DNA from: Axinella damicornis
Taxonomy: Eukaryota > Porifera > Demospongiae > Axinellida > Axinellidae
Assembly: GCA_963931865.1 (NCBI GenBank)
Contig: OZ007514.1
Span: 7,542,646 to 7,606,645, forward strand
DNA: 64,000 nt
Direction of reading: 5' to 3'
Part shown: positions 12,530 to 24,639 of the stretch, in pieces
How the letters are laid out: each line of letters opens with the position of its first letter
How positions within the stretch are numbered: the first letter of the stretch is position 1
Made by a program: the position numbers and the translations under genes
Notes under the pieces: generated by a model
The model's input: the letters and a program-made list of their open reading frames with translations, nothing else
Told to the model about the DNA's origin: nothing
The model's database searches: none

Positions 12530-14541
12530 TCAAATCACCATTTTGACCCAATTTTGCCTCTCTCAAACAAGTCCCCTGCTTCTTCTTCATCTCTGGTGAA
12601 AGCTGCAAGCAAAAGTGGTCTGACGAAGGACAGCAAAAGGAAGGTTGTAAAATCCCCCTCCAAGTCTCCCATCATCTGTGCTGTGGAAAATTCGAGGGGC
12701 GAGCCCACTAGACTACGTGTACTAGCTAGTATATATGTATCATGTCGCATTCAAGCCAGTGGAACCCTCTCCGTCCTATTACCTGTTTGCTGATACTCCC
12801 ACTTCTTGGAAGACTGCTGGAGGTGTTGTCTCTCAGTGCTGCTTTGATCTTCAGCTTGCCCAAGGGCAAAACTAATGATGAGACTTGACTTATTTCCATC
12901 TAGCCTCGTACCCAGGACTTCTCACCCCAGCATGTGTTGCTTGCAGTACTAACTAGCCTTACTACTGCTAGCGACAAACACTGGGTTGAGAAGGCCTTGG
13001 TATGATTCTAATCTCCTTTTGTTGCTTGCATGATTGTAGTCTGTACTATTATTTGTTGACATTGACATATTCTTGCAGTTGTGGTTTTTGCAAAAACACT
13101 GCTGGCAGTCAATGGTTAGAGCATGCCCTCGCCATATAGTTAAAGCATCCTGAAGTTTAGTTAAAACACTCTGACACCCTAGTTAAAGCACAGTAAGGTT
13201 TTAGCCGATTTACATTTGGTGCGGCTTCTTTGAACCGCCCACTCAATGTGACACAACTATAGTTAGGAGCTGCCTAACATGTTATATGAATCACAGAATG
13301 CCAGGATTATTATAATTAGTTATTGACTTATCGTGCATAATTTGTGGTAAACAAACTAATAATAATTACGCATGAGGTGTAGCAACTCCACCCATATCTT
13401 ACGAGCTAAAAGCGACAGGTTAGACGCATGCACCCTTTCTGAACACTTTTGGCCTCATGTAGTATACCTACGTATCATGCTTTGAAAGTTGACCAATTGG
13501 TCATTTATTTTCTCTCAAAAGTTGCATACAGTTTACAAACGAGTATCTTCAAAATAGGAAGTTTTGCAGTATAGGGAGAATGCTCTCTCTGGCACTGCAG
13601 ATGATGGCTGAACATGTGATAATTGGCCCAAATCAGCAAATCAGGAGATTTTTTCACCTATACAAAATTCAGCCTCAATCTACTCGCACTTAATTGTCTG
13701 AGGTAGAATGGTTTGTTCTACATGTAATAGTTGCACAAATCTCCTAGCCAGCCATCTCGAGCTCATCACAGTGGCTTCCCAGCAGACAATACTCACCCTG
13801 ATATCCCGACTGTGACCTCATTAGTGCTCCCTTCCTCATGATTAATACTCTTTACATATCTTTACGTATTATGCTTCATTCTTCTGATCATCACCAACCA
13901 TAATAATTTAGGGATTAGTATTAGTGTTATTCTTCCTGCTTGTTGTCTGCACTGTACTGCACCTCTGATGGGCAGGATACCAGCTCAGAATGATGTTGCA
14001 ATAATTATGGTAATAATACTTTCACGCCAATGCAGTTGTCCATCTCAGACCAGCGTACCATTGCAAACATAATGGATGACACACAACGTTGGTTGCATTC
14101 TGTTGATGGAATAGTTATAGCTACACATTTGGTTAGCATGCAGGATAATGCAATTTGCAGCACTATGTACAGTAGCTACGTATTATGCATGCTTCTCTCA
14201 CATGCATTCTACACTTAGCTTTGGCAATGTATTCATGCCTTTATACTTCATATGTGGCTGGAAAACAATTGTTTTGTAGGCACATACACAACACTGTATT
14301 CATGCCATTAGACTATCATTGTGGCCGGGGAAACAATCATTTTGTACATGTAGACATCATATGCCACATACACGATTTAAGTGTACAATAACTATTGTAC
14401 TGATAATATGATTATCTATAGCCAAGGTTAGGGAATCTCACAAATAGCTAATTATTACAAGTCAATAATTATGTCAATAGGTAGTTGCACTAGTCAACCT
14501 TATCAGGAGTTGCTGGTTGTCGGTAGTGGCACTTCTCAACA
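12530..14541. other. Unassigned, gene-poor
   Basis: 12530-12720 continues an open plus-strand frame rich in Ser and Lys (SPASSSSLVKAASKSG) that could be an exon fragment, but no clear splice site or homolog supports it. TAGCCTCGTACCCAG at 12902 is one end of a hairpin element family seen elsewhere in the window. The rest is AT-rich with no recognisable gene. Confidence 0.4.
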
Positions 14542-15118
14542 TTAATTTTGCTGGAATTGCTGGTTGTCGGTAGTGGCTGAGTTGTCCAGCCTCTGTAGGA
14601 TCTGAAGGATGGCGTTCAATTTCAAGTTGCTGTTTTGTTTGGCTTGTGTCTCCCCTCTAAAGCCACCTGCTGCTGAAGCTGAAGTTGGGCTGTAGTCATA
14701 TCTTGTAGCAGAGTTTCTGCAATGAAAAGCATAAGTGCAGATAGGTATCATCATTTGTGATGCATACTGAAGGTCTGTAATGTGGGTTTGCATGTGATAA
14801 CTGCCCGTTGGTGGGACCAACAGAGCAACAATGTATAGGTGAGAAATTAAAGACTATATGTATACATCCATTGTATGCATGTATCCACCCTGCTGTGTAG
14901 CCTAATACAAGGTGTCCTGCAACGCTTCCCATCACTGTATTCACAACTCAAAAACCAACCTTAATACCGCCTTTTGAGGCAAACTGTCAACAGGCCACTC
15001 ATGGATGATGAATTGCTTAAAGTATTTGGGTTGGAAAGCAAGCCTAGTAATACTCCGTTGATGATTCACTTTTGCCAAGAGCTGTGAGATGAGGTGGATA
15101 TTGAATCTCTCAACCGTT
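14542..15118 (-). CDS. Two-exon 3' end of an unrecognised gene
   Basis: Minus-strand exon 14960-15118 begins after a pyrimidine-rich acceptor (TGTCTCCACTAG), encodes about 52 residues (FNIHLISQLLAKVNH, WPVDSLPQKAVLR) and ends at a GTTGGT donor in phase 2. The second exon, 14542-14716, starts after TTTCATTGCAG, fits that phase, and ends at a TAA after a Gln/Asn-rich tail. The intron is 243 bp. Upstream exons are not identified. The peptide matches no family I know. Phase agreement supports real coding sequence; lack of homology keeps confidence modest. Confidence 0.45.
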
Positions 15119-15229
15119 CTAGTGGAGACAGGTACGACATTACACTAGTTCACAATAATTTGCTGTAATAGCTCCTTTACATCATCAAGGTTGCCTGTGA
15201 GACTTGCTACCTGCATATTGTATATTCGT

Positions 15230-15378
15230 GCACAATGCACATTGGAAGAGCCACAATCCAAATTGATGTGGGCTATTCCAGTGAGAAATTTAATGCCTAA
15301 ATTTCGGATACTTCATTCCACAACCATTAGCATTCAAGGCCAATGCTCTGTCCATTGAGCCACCGAACCAGCACTAGA
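15230..15378 (-). mobile_element. Degenerate tRNA-like SINE head
   Basis: On the minus strand GGTTCGGTGGCTCAATGGAC and then GAGCATTGGCC resemble the 5' half of a tRNA (A box TGGCTCAATGG). The B box region is degraded. Likely an old SINE, not a tRNA gene. Confidence 0.4.
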
Positions 15379-15954
15379 GGTCTCATTCCCTATCATCTGA
15401 ATGCTGAACCTTCATACCAAGGGAGAAGGGCCAAGATGAAGAATGCTCCTCTACCACAACGCAGCACCACCCAAGCTAAGAAAACCAGGCTAAGACCACT
15501 TGCGTAAAGTTTATCTTGTTGTGTAAGAGATGCTAATTTATTCATGACACTTTTCATACCCCAAATTATCCAAATAATTATGGCATAATCTAGAACCTTG
15601 TACCCAGGCTCATTTCCTCTATGTGTGCAGGCGATAATAGATTGGGGCCCATTGACTTCCAATACCTGAAACCTGGCAGCTACAATATTGCAGAGCAGAA
15701 TCAGAAGGCTGAATGACCGTCAAATAAGGTATATCATGGCAAAATGGAACAAGCTATAGCATGGACTTGAACAGTTGGCACTGCATGTATCGCCGAGCAC
15801 AGTCGACAGATTTATCGATTGAACGTTAGAGTCACTATTCACTGCATTCTGCATTTTAATGTCTTTGTCTTGGGGTGTTCAGCCAGATATAGGTATATAC
15901 TTGTACAGTGATGAGGCAGTTGAAAGGTGCCTTATATAGCGTAACCTGCTAATT
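15379..15954. other. Unassigned
   Basis: No gene, repeat or motif I can support. Confidence 0.5.
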
Positions 15955-16165
15955 GGAAGTTAGAAGAGCTGGCTAACTACATACACCGACAAATCAGTGT
16001 ACACAGAAGCCACTTATCAGCAAGTGACTTAGAAGCCACTGTAGTACAAGCCAGTTGTACTAGGTATCAGCTGCTGTACTGGGCAGTTATTCAATTAGGT
16101 GCATCTGGCTGCACCTAGGCCTCTAATTGGGCCTCAGGTGTATTCCTGATAAACCACAGTAGCTG
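15955..16165 (-). repeat. Dispersed repeat shared with 57750-57960
   Basis: Contains CTGATAAACCACAGTAGCTGG, TTATTCAATTAG and AGTACAAGCCAGTTGTAC, all found with small changes at 57750-57960. One copy is inverted relative to parts of the other. Confidence 0.6.
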
Positions 16166-17816
16166 GTAGCATAACTATAACATATTGCCATCCTTCATTT
16201 ATTCCAGCAATATTAAACCCCCTGTATAAATTCTTATGGGCTTATGGGTATCCTCTGGGCTCATTTGGCTGCTACGGGGCGCAATGGGTTAACTTAAATA
16301 ACACAACCAATACAATTGGATAAGACACAGCAGACATAGAAGGTAAGAAGTCAATCTACACACCACCATTCTGACTCCACTGCTATTGGCCTGTTGACAT
16401 TCTCCCACCTTGCAGGTGACATGTACCCACTTCCCTTGCCACAGGCAACTAGAACCTTCTACTGAAGAGCATTGATGGAAATGACTCACTGCCACACAAG
16501 TTGTTTGAGATATTAATCATGCAAAGCCGATAGACAATGTTACTGATATAGCTAGGACTAGCCTTCCATCAGCAGGAGTTTAATAGTGTCCTACACCGAG
16601 AGGATTTACTGTGATAGGACCTCTTCAGTACATGAGTTCTCAGCGCATGAAATACGTAGCTTCGTGATAGTCAGTAAAGTATGTACCTTTTCTGAGTTTG
16701 TTTGGATGACCTATTCAGCAGTTCCACCACCGCCGGATCTCACACGAGACAGTGCTGTATCTCCATACATGAAGAACAGAACTCTCTCTGACATCAGAGC
16801 TATAACAGCAACAGTGTGGAACATGACTGAAACATAGCTACTATACTACGTACTATCAAGAGTTCGTATATAACTCTTGCTACTATATACTAGTCATTCA
16901 TAGCAAATTTTCTTGTTTTGGTATAAAATCCATTGAAGGTAGCCATGAACATTCTCTTTGCTTGTGAGAAAATTAATTTTGTTTGTTGTCTGGTTCATGA
17001 AAATGTGATCACCTTTGATGAGAAAATAATATAGAGAAGCCAGGTATATTCAAGGTACTCACATAAATATGTGGTGTGCACTTGCCCATCTACAGGTGCA
17101 AAAAATTAATATCACTGCACTTGTTTACCGTATAGTAGGTGGCCTCTTAGAGCTCTTTGGTTGCGGAAGCATGCTATTATGTTATAGGGTTGGCTTACAG
17201 AGAAAGGAATCAATGGTAACCAACATAAAGCTCAGTGCTCACAGAGCGCTACAACAAGGGAAAGGCAGCGCGGAAAACTACCGCATGGTGAGTAACGAGA
17301 GGGCTATACTACGCTTGAATTGGGTAGTGAGAATGACAGTGAAGCTCACACATAGATCTGAGCATCCACTTCTGAAGTGGACATATCTCAGCCATGCATT
17401 CTTGTGAGATCCCCCACAAATAGGGTGAGTGTCTGCATATGATATGAAAGTCTTTGATGGCACACAGAGGTTGGTCAATGATATAATTGCATATGGACAC
17501 TCAATCTGCTACCAAGAGTCTAGCATGTCATCGTGCACCCCAGCAACTATATGTACGTACGTAAATAGCACCAGTCACTGCATGATCTGTTGTATGTAAT
17601 GGAATAACTACACAGGCTCTTCACTTTATCAGATCACCTATTATGCTCAACCAGGGCCCGGTGTGGTGGTGAGAGGGCATGCAACACCCATAGACAGGAA
17701 AGCATTGAAACAAAGTTCAATGCTGCACACGTGTTCCATTGATTGACACTAGTGGTTCCACACTAGACTCCATAAACCACTCTCGCTAACATGGCATTGA
17801 TCATGTATGTAATCTA
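16166..17816. other. Unassigned, gene-poor
   Basis: Short open frames only; nothing recognised. Confidence 0.5.
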
Positions 17817-17818
17817 TA

Positions 17819-18540
17819 CACTGTTAAAATTGGGGTTTTAATTCACATGCTTCATGGTAACCAGGGTTTCCACTGACATGGATCCAAAACAAGGTGTGTA
17901 CAACAAATTATCCTTGTGGCAATCAACTCATGGGAATCAAGACCAATCAGTTTCCATGGAAACCCTATCTGTATATCAATGTTACCATAGAAACCACTGT
18001 AGCACCTACCCCAGAGCAGTGGCATTGCCAAACCCGGCCCACCCGAACCTAGGCCTGGGCATCAGTATGATCGCCACATAAAAATAATTTTTACATGTAC
18101 ATTGCACATGTGCAATTATGCTAGTCTAGTATGCCATGTGTATACTAAATGGCAAAACCTTGAAGGCAAGGGAGTCTACCAGAGTGCTCCGAGTGGACTG
18201 AAGAAGACAGTGCAGAAAGGAAGGAGTCGTTGGCTTAGGATTAGTAGGCTTGGGCTACCATTTAACATTTCCGTTCCACGTCGTGAGGGAAACATTCACG
18301 GATTGCATGGAAACCAGAAAGCAGTGGCAGTGCTACGAGAGCCCATCTAGGTAACTGGAAAATGACTATGAATAAACGTTCCGCTCTTTGCACGGATTGG
18401 ATCAACACCACACACCTCTATTCACCGTCTTCAGCAGTGGCAGCACTCAGGCCATAGCTGCTATCATACAATCCTAGCTACGCCACTGCACCAGGGTATT
18501 ATTCTGGAACACGTGAATAAGCACTCCAATTTTAACAGTG
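17819..18540. mobile_element. 722-bp inverted-repeat element with TA target site
   Basis: Ends CACTGTTAAAATTGG and CCAATTTTAACAGTG are perfect inverted repeats, extended imperfectly by GTTTTAATTCAC / GTGAATAAGCAC. TA flanks both sides (17817-17818 and 18541-18542), as for Tc1/mariner-type elements. The interior encodes nothing recognisable, so this is a non-autonomous element. Confidence 0.7.
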
Positions 18541-20109
18541 TACATGAAGTGCTTGCACACTGTCTCCTAGCTCAGCAAACCATATAAACAGATTCGTCCG
18601 GTCTGTATACAACTGCGTCACATGCATTGTGTAAGGAACAATATTCTTAAATTGCAGATCTGCTCAATTCCAACTTAATGAGGTTTCAAGACCACAATGG
18701 CTCTATTTAGACTCGGACATTGTTTACACTTTGCCATAGTGGCAAATGGAATCAACAACAGAATTGATACTGATACAAAGAATGGGTGCTGATGAAGCTA
18801 TAGTAGGGAAGTGTCTCATAGGTTGTATTCTAGCAGTTGTCGACAATGCTAAACATCCGTTACTGCGAGTGCATTACATGTTCTATATTTGAAATCATTA
18901 CTACGCCAATTCTACTTACCAACATAGAATTATTAATTCTACTTAGTAAATCTCCTTTGTCAAAGGAAGGTTGCTGCCCAGGCCCTTCACACCTCCAGTT
19001 TTTGATCGCTCGCATAAACTGGAGGTGTGGAATTCCTGGGAATGAGGCTAAGAATTAAGTCCTTTTTGTCATCTAGCCAGCTATTCTTCTGCTCTCTGCC
19101 AAAAAGCCACTGGCACCGACTGATCCAAAAACAAACTGTAAGCTTGTTGCTGTGAAGCTAGGCTGCAATCTGGTTACAAGGAATACTTTCTTCAACGTAT
19201 AATTAGAAGACTACCGTGGAGTTGAACTAGCAAGTCCATTCTCAGGAAGTCCAATGCTTTCTCTATTAATTCTACAGTGAAACCTCCTTGAGTGCCTAAT
19301 ACAAAAGCAGACGACACATTGTCAAGTCTGAACATAAGCTACAGCTTTTGGTGCTCCTCAGAGTACTAGTGGTGTCTGCAGCAAAGAGATTGCACGTTTG
19401 AGCGTATGTATGGGTACCCTATGCAACCATGTTCTATTCAGTATCCGTACATATTGTGTGCCATTGAAGTAGCGTGTGGGAACATTGCTGGTACACAGAT
19501 GTGGAATATGCTGTTTCTGTTCATGCATAATCAGATTCCAATAATTACCACCTGGGATCAAAGATACGTATAACAAATTTGTTGGAAGTTGAGTTACCTG
19601 CACAAATTTCATACTCAACTTGGAATAATGTAGCACCTCCCCCCCCCCCCCCCCCCCCCCAGTATGTGACTAAAAGCTGAGGGCCAGATTTAAAGTGGTC
19701 CAAAACCGCTGATCTGCATAGGCATTGTGTGTATAGTGCACAAAGAGGGCAGGTTCTGGGGGCATGCCCCTATATGACATCAGGAGTTGTGAGAGGATTC
19801 TTGAGTGTACTTTCGAAGTGAAATTGGAACCTTTTAGCCACAATCATTGCGACACGAATGAATGTGTGTAGTGCATTGCCACTGTAGGTTGGTTATACAG
19901 GCACTAGCTAGAACAGTTTGACACAACTGCACCCAACGTGAATACCTTGTCCCTAAGCTCTTTTGCATATGACTTACATTCGTTCTCTTTCAACCACAAA
20001 TCTGGCTGCTTTGAAACTGGGATTTTATACTGATAGACTGACCTATAGGCTCAGCATTATATTTAATCTCACAAAATATATAGTACGCCATGGCACTTAT
20101 TCCTAACAC
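18541..20109. other. Unassigned, with one hairpin and a poly-C run
   Basis: 18985-19035 has a 12-bp inverted repeat (CACACCTCCAGT / ACTGGAGGTGTG) next to AATGAGGCTA, a degraded relative of the TAGCCTCGT hairpin family. 19639-19660 is a run of about 22 C. No gene recognised. Confidence 0.5.
19639..19660. repeat. Poly-C tract
   Basis: About 22 consecutive C. Confidence 0.95.
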
Positions 20110-20950
20110 ACCAGTGTCCATATTAGGTGGTAAACTATTCCATGTGGGGATAACACTATGAACATAAGATGCAAATAATTTGTGCGGGCAAATGGTCTAG
20201 TATAGTTTATCTAAACGATGATTACATGAGTAAGGGAAGTTACTTGGTACAAAAATGTCAAGATGAAAGTAGGAGTTGACAGTGATGATGTTATACATGG
20301 TTCAGATACTGATGACAAACTGATAATGGTTGAAGGTCTAACAATTGCAACATTCTTTCATAGCCTAGGTCCCATTTCTTCAAGCAAACTTTAAATGCGA
20401 ATTTTTTTACAGCTTCCAGTGCTTGTGTGCCTTTACTTGTGTAGGGATCCCATAGCTGACAGGCATATTCGAGGTGATGCCATATACAGGTCAGGTAGAT
20501 ACAGAGTTGGTGTCAGCCAATGTGTAAAACTGTCTGTACAGCATACCCACAAGTTTTCTGGCTTTGGTGCATATCTGGTCAATGCAGTCGTTCCAAGTTA
20601 GTTTTGATGTCGTTAAAATTCCTAAGTATCAGTAACTTTCAACCTGTTCCAATACACTGTTACATAATTGCAGCCCTGCAGGTGGGAGGTGGGGGTTGTT
20701 TCCTTTTTGATGCAATAATGTATTTACACTTTGAGGGGTTCAGCATTAGGTGGCAGTTTCTTATGCATTCGTCAATAGCACCAATGTCTCTCTGCAGGTC
20801 GCTATTAGCGTCAGGGTGATAAATCGGCTTAAAGAGGAGAATGTCATCAGTTATTTTCGATCCATCTGATAGATCCAGAGAGGTGACATGGTTCATGTAG
20901 GTCAGGAACAACAAGGGTCCCAAGACACTGCCCTGAGGTTGAGCCAAGGT
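20110..20950 (-). pseudogene. Non-LTR retrotransposon fragment (reverse transcriptase to C-terminus)
   Basis: Minus strand. 20660-20947 encodes PQGSVLGPLLFLTYMN, then a degraded catalytic box (ITDDILLF in place of FADD) and LNPSKCKYI. After a stop the thumb-like stretch YLGILTTSKLTWNDC follows, then QLWDPYTSKGTQALE and, near 20130, IPTWNSLPP in another frame. Order and motifs match CR1/Jockey-like LINE reverse transcriptases. Several stops and frameshifts show it is dead. No endonuclease part is seen here. Confidence 0.75.
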
Positions 20951-21194
20951 TTAGCTTCTGCCTCTGAGTAAAAGAAACAGGATTAGTTATTAGCGTACAG
21001 CAATACCTTAATTAATGTGCATTAGGTCCATGAGATAACGACAACACTATATTAATGGTTTTGCTCCACAAAGCACAACTATACAACATGAATACTATCC
21101 CAATAAAATGAACTGTAGCTACACATCATGTGAATATCTTGGGACACATACTCATGTCGGGGATTCAGTAACAATTTGAACAGCAATAAGGCTA

Positions 21195-21995
21195 TTCCAT
21201 GTTAGGTTATACCGAAACCGCCACGGTGGAGATATTTTGTTGTGTGTCAGAAATGATTTATCTTTTGTTACTGTACTGTCTGGTCCTGCTGATTTAGAAA
21301 CTATTTTTGTATCTAATTTTGTATCTGGTAAAATTTTTTTTTTGTTTAGGTGTATTTTATCGACCACCGGACCATCCTCACCTAATTGTATCTTGGATAA
21401 CTGATTTCATGTTCTTTGTTCACTTAATGTTTCGTTTTTGTCTGACCTAAATTAGTCCTGTTGGGTGATTTCAATATTTATTAATATTATGATATTATTC
21501 TTGGTCACGAACATATGAAGATGCCTGCACTCACCTTGGCTGGAAGCCCCTCAGCACAAGGAGAATCATCCTGAGCTGCTGCCAGGTATACAAAATTATT
21601 AACAACCTGGACTGTATCTGTTTTGATAATTACTATAGTTTTAATCCATCTATATCAACTAGATCCCATAGTTTATCCTTATTTTGCATCCCTTCAAGCA
21701 TTAATGCATTTAGATTTTCTTTTTTTGTTAATAGTCCCTTTGTTTGGAATTCGTTACCCTTAGATATTGTTTCTGCTCATTCATTGCCTTCCTTTAAGTA
21801 TACGTTGTACAAGTTCTTTTAACCCACTAAATTAGTATAGTGCTTTACTCATTCATTGTAAAGCTTATTTTCCTTGCTTTTCCTTTAGTCTATGTTTGTA
21901 TGTGTAAGGGGAGCACTCGTATAGGTCAACCTTTTGTGTAACCCTGTCATTGTATGACGAAATAAATTCAGTTCAGTTCAGTTCAGTTCAGTTCA
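21195..21995 (+). pseudogene. Non-LTR retrotransposon with endonuclease joined to the C-terminus (core deleted)
   Basis: Plus strand. 21205-21350 encodes an AP-endonuclease stretch (YRNRHGGDILLCVRND, LSFVTVLSGPADLE). After a frameshift in a T run come GVFYRPPDHPH and LVLLGDFNI, classic LINE endonuclease motifs. From about 21505 the frame resumes at the far C-terminus (LGWKPLSTRR, NSPFVWNSLPLDIVS) and stops at about 21822. The whole reverse-transcriptase catalytic core is missing. The element ends with a pentanucleotide tail of TTCAG repeats (21967-21995), as in CR1-like LINEs with short tandem 3' tails. Confidence 0.8.
21967..21995 (+). repeat. (TTCAG)n 3' tail of LINE
   Basis: About six TTCAG units directly following AATAAA at the end of the LINE relic. 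Confidence 0.9.
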
Positions 21996-22048
21996 CCTCT
22001 TTGTAATGCACTTGGTTCATCTTCAGAATGCTTTTTCTCTTACATAGG

Positions 22049-22100
22049 TAGCCTCGTACCCAGGCCTTCAATCGCGATTGAAGGCCTGGGTACTAGGCTA
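22049..22100. mobile_element. 52-bp near-perfect palindrome with 9-bp target duplication
   Basis: Two 26-base arms differ at one position (TAGCCTCGTACCCAGG... against TAGCCTAGTACCCAGG...) with no loop. Identical 9-mers TTACATAGG flank it at 22040-22048 and 22101-22109. The ends match the 398-bp element at 60224-60621, so it looks like the smallest member of a transposable family. Confidence 0.8.
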
Positions 22101-22109
22101 TTACATAGG

Positions 22110-23329
22110 TTGTTGAAGAGCCTACCCGCATTGTCCCTGATGGATCTGCCACTCTCATTGACCTTGTATTCTTGTCTGACCCTCAGTCACTCCATGTGTG
22201 CAGTATCAAGTTGCTATTTATGGCCAGTACAAAACTTACAGCACCAATTGTGCGAAACTGGAATCAGCTGAGGCCTCAAATCCTGTGCTGCTTTAGCCAA
22301 GCAAGTTTGCTACTGCTCTTTTGACATGGATCCAGTGGCTCAATGGTAGCTAGCTAGTCTCACTAGTAGCTAGCTAGCTTTTCTTGTGTTTGAATTCCAA
22401 GAATTCTTCTGTTGGGATTCATTCTCTCTCCAACAGCTCACATGCATCAGCTATATATATTAGCCATGCCTGCCATCTTTGTCATGCACAGCACGTGCTC
22501 TACTAGGCCACTCTTATGGTATAAAAATAGCTATTTAGATGACCCAGGATACATGCCATCTAAAATACTTGATAGTGCTACGTTTTACTTTCCACACTGA
22601 AGGGACATGACCCTGCAGCACTGAGCACTTGATAAATTAATTGAAAGTTTATGAAGCCTGGCTTAAATTGATGCTGTTTGTTTATGTATAAGCAGTTGCC
22701 AACAGCATTGTGTAATCTCCCAATGTGGATAGGAATTAACCCTCCCAAAATGAAGTCCTTGTCCCTGATACCACTCATTCTTGATCACTTGCTCTGTTGA
22801 TAACGTTGGGCATTATAGGTTTGACTTTCACCAGAGAAGCTTCCAAAATACATAATCAGAAATTCACTTGGATTGCAAGCAGTGCTTAATTGGGCTTGTC
22901 TGGCACTGTATCCCTCATGGACAGTTAGCTGCAATAAATTTGATTATCTGTTATCGTGGATTCAAAGCAGTTTCACTTTTCATTGCTTGTGCAGCTATAG
23001 TGAGTGAATTTGCAAAACTCAATGTTATTCTTGTCATTCTTATGGCAGGAGTGAAAATCCATGTTGGCAATAGGTTTGCTCCAACCATGCAATGCAACAC
23101 AAATGCTCATGGCTCAATGCTCAACGTTTCGCTGAAATCATTCCAGTCTAAGCAAGGGATACGGTTCTACACAGAGGTTTGGTAAGGGGAAGGGGTCAGA
23201 GTGACCGGATCCAGAAAGTTATCTTGGTGCATGCAGTTATTCATGGACGAAATTTAAAGCTATTTTTTTCCAATGAGATCCCAATATAGCTCCTCTGAAG
23301 GCAAACTTGAAGCAAAGCGGATGATCTTA
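22110..23329. other. Unassigned; possible degraded tRNA-like sequence
   Basis: 22327-22440 has AGTGGCTCAATGGTAGC and a later GTTTGAATTCC that faintly recall pol III A and B boxes. Otherwise no supported gene. An open frame at 22868-23185 has no recognisable motif. Confidence 0.35.
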
Positions 23330-23465
23330 GCCTCGTTCCCAGTCACACGCCCAGCTTTCCGTTGCTTGACAGTGTGGACACAGCCAATAATAGCCTCGTT
23401 CTGCAGGCTCCTCCCCAATAAGCTGGGGAGTAGCCTCAGCCTGCAGAACAAGGCTAGCCTATAAT
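23330..23465. mobile_element. Hairpin element(s) of the TAGCCTCGT family
   Basis: 23333 begins TAGCCTCGTTCCCAGTCAC, like the end at 60224. At 23394-23456 a nested hairpin pairs TAGCCTCGTTCTGCAGGCT with AGCCTGCAGAACAAGGCTA around a short loop. Target duplications are ambiguous here. Confidence 0.6.
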
Positions 23466-24443
23466 GCACCTAGCTGTCATTCATGACTACACAGAAGCTC
23501 ATGCACACAGTTCCCATACCCTTTCGTGGGGCGTTCTCCCCGTACGCGTGCTTATACCCTACCCACCCCATGCAGAAAGGGGTCTGAGAACCAAACTGCT
23601 TGTCTGGGCCCCTCGGTATGGTGTGAACTCACTAAATCAAAACACTATAGCTAATGGTGTGCAGAATTTTTTTGAAGTTGGCCCCAAACCCACCATCTAA
23701 ATGCCTAAATAATTAATGATATGGCAGCTTGTTAGACCTCCATGTATACCTCCATGCACAAAACCCAACTCAATGCATGTGCAACATGTCACGACAGTTA
23801 GCTAGCTACTGCATTGACAAGAGCCTGTACACTAGTCTACCTACATCTGAGAATGATATGAATTGATTAGCTATGTGCACAATCACGTATGCATTCATGT
23901 ACACACACAGTGGATGCAGCATATGAGGGTACAAAGAAGCGCTCTTTCCTGCCCATGGCCATCATGCTGGGGATAAATCTCTTGCTTCTACTTGGGTTTG
24001 TTGTACTGTACCCGAAATTGAGAGAGAGGACCAAAAAACTGAAGACATGACTCTGAATTGGAGCAATTGAATTGTAGTTACAATTAATAACACAATGCAC
24101 CTTCCTGTACGTGGTAGCTACAGTGTACAATGACTAATGTGTGCATGTGACTCATGTAAGCGAAGTGTACAAGCCTGCACAGTGCACACAACGGCAAATT
24201 AGCTGTAGAGCCTTCACGGCCGACGTAGCTACTGTTCTGCCATTCTGCAACCATGGTTACGCACACACATTGGAGTAGGGCTGGAAGACCTTGTTTTGAG
24301 TTGTATCCATAGGTAATGGACATAATGCATTATTATAACCTCACTTCCTGCCAGAAAAATAACCATTCAAAATACAGTTTTGGATATAGGCAAAATAGCT
24401 AACTGCATGCAAAATGTTATCCCAGTTCGGACATGACCTATAG
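23466..24443. other. Unassigned
   Basis: No gene or repeat I can support. Confidence 0.5.
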
Positions 24444-24639
24444 AAGTTACGTATGGGGGCAACTTGGTTCGTCAGATTGTCATGAGATCAGCACTCAATC
24501 CTACCTCCCTTCCACACCATGCACCCAGCCTCCAGCCCACTCCAATGCTCCAAGCTCTATGCCACACCCCCTAGCACCAGCCCCACCCCTTGTACCCAGC
24601 CCTGCAGCCCCACCGCCACTATCTATACCTGCTGGTTGA
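24444..24639 (+). CDS. Candidate proline-rich terminal exon
   Basis: A frame of about 65 codons ending in a stop, with a Pro/Ala/Ser-rich C-terminus (PHPLAPAPPLVPSPAAPPPL). It may begin after an acceptor-like CCTATAG at 24437-24443. Upstream exons are not found, so this may be chance. Low-complexity sequence prevents family assignment. Confidence 0.25.

Noticed and set aside
12530..12793. Ser/Lys-rich frame as a real exon
   Set aside because: The frame is opened by the adjacent CA repeat; no acceptor and no homolog identified.
23394..23470. 9-bp target duplication around the small hairpin at 23394-23456
   Set aside because: Candidate flanks (AGCCAATAA and AGCCTATAA) overlap the hairpin's own terminal sequence, so the call is ambiguous.
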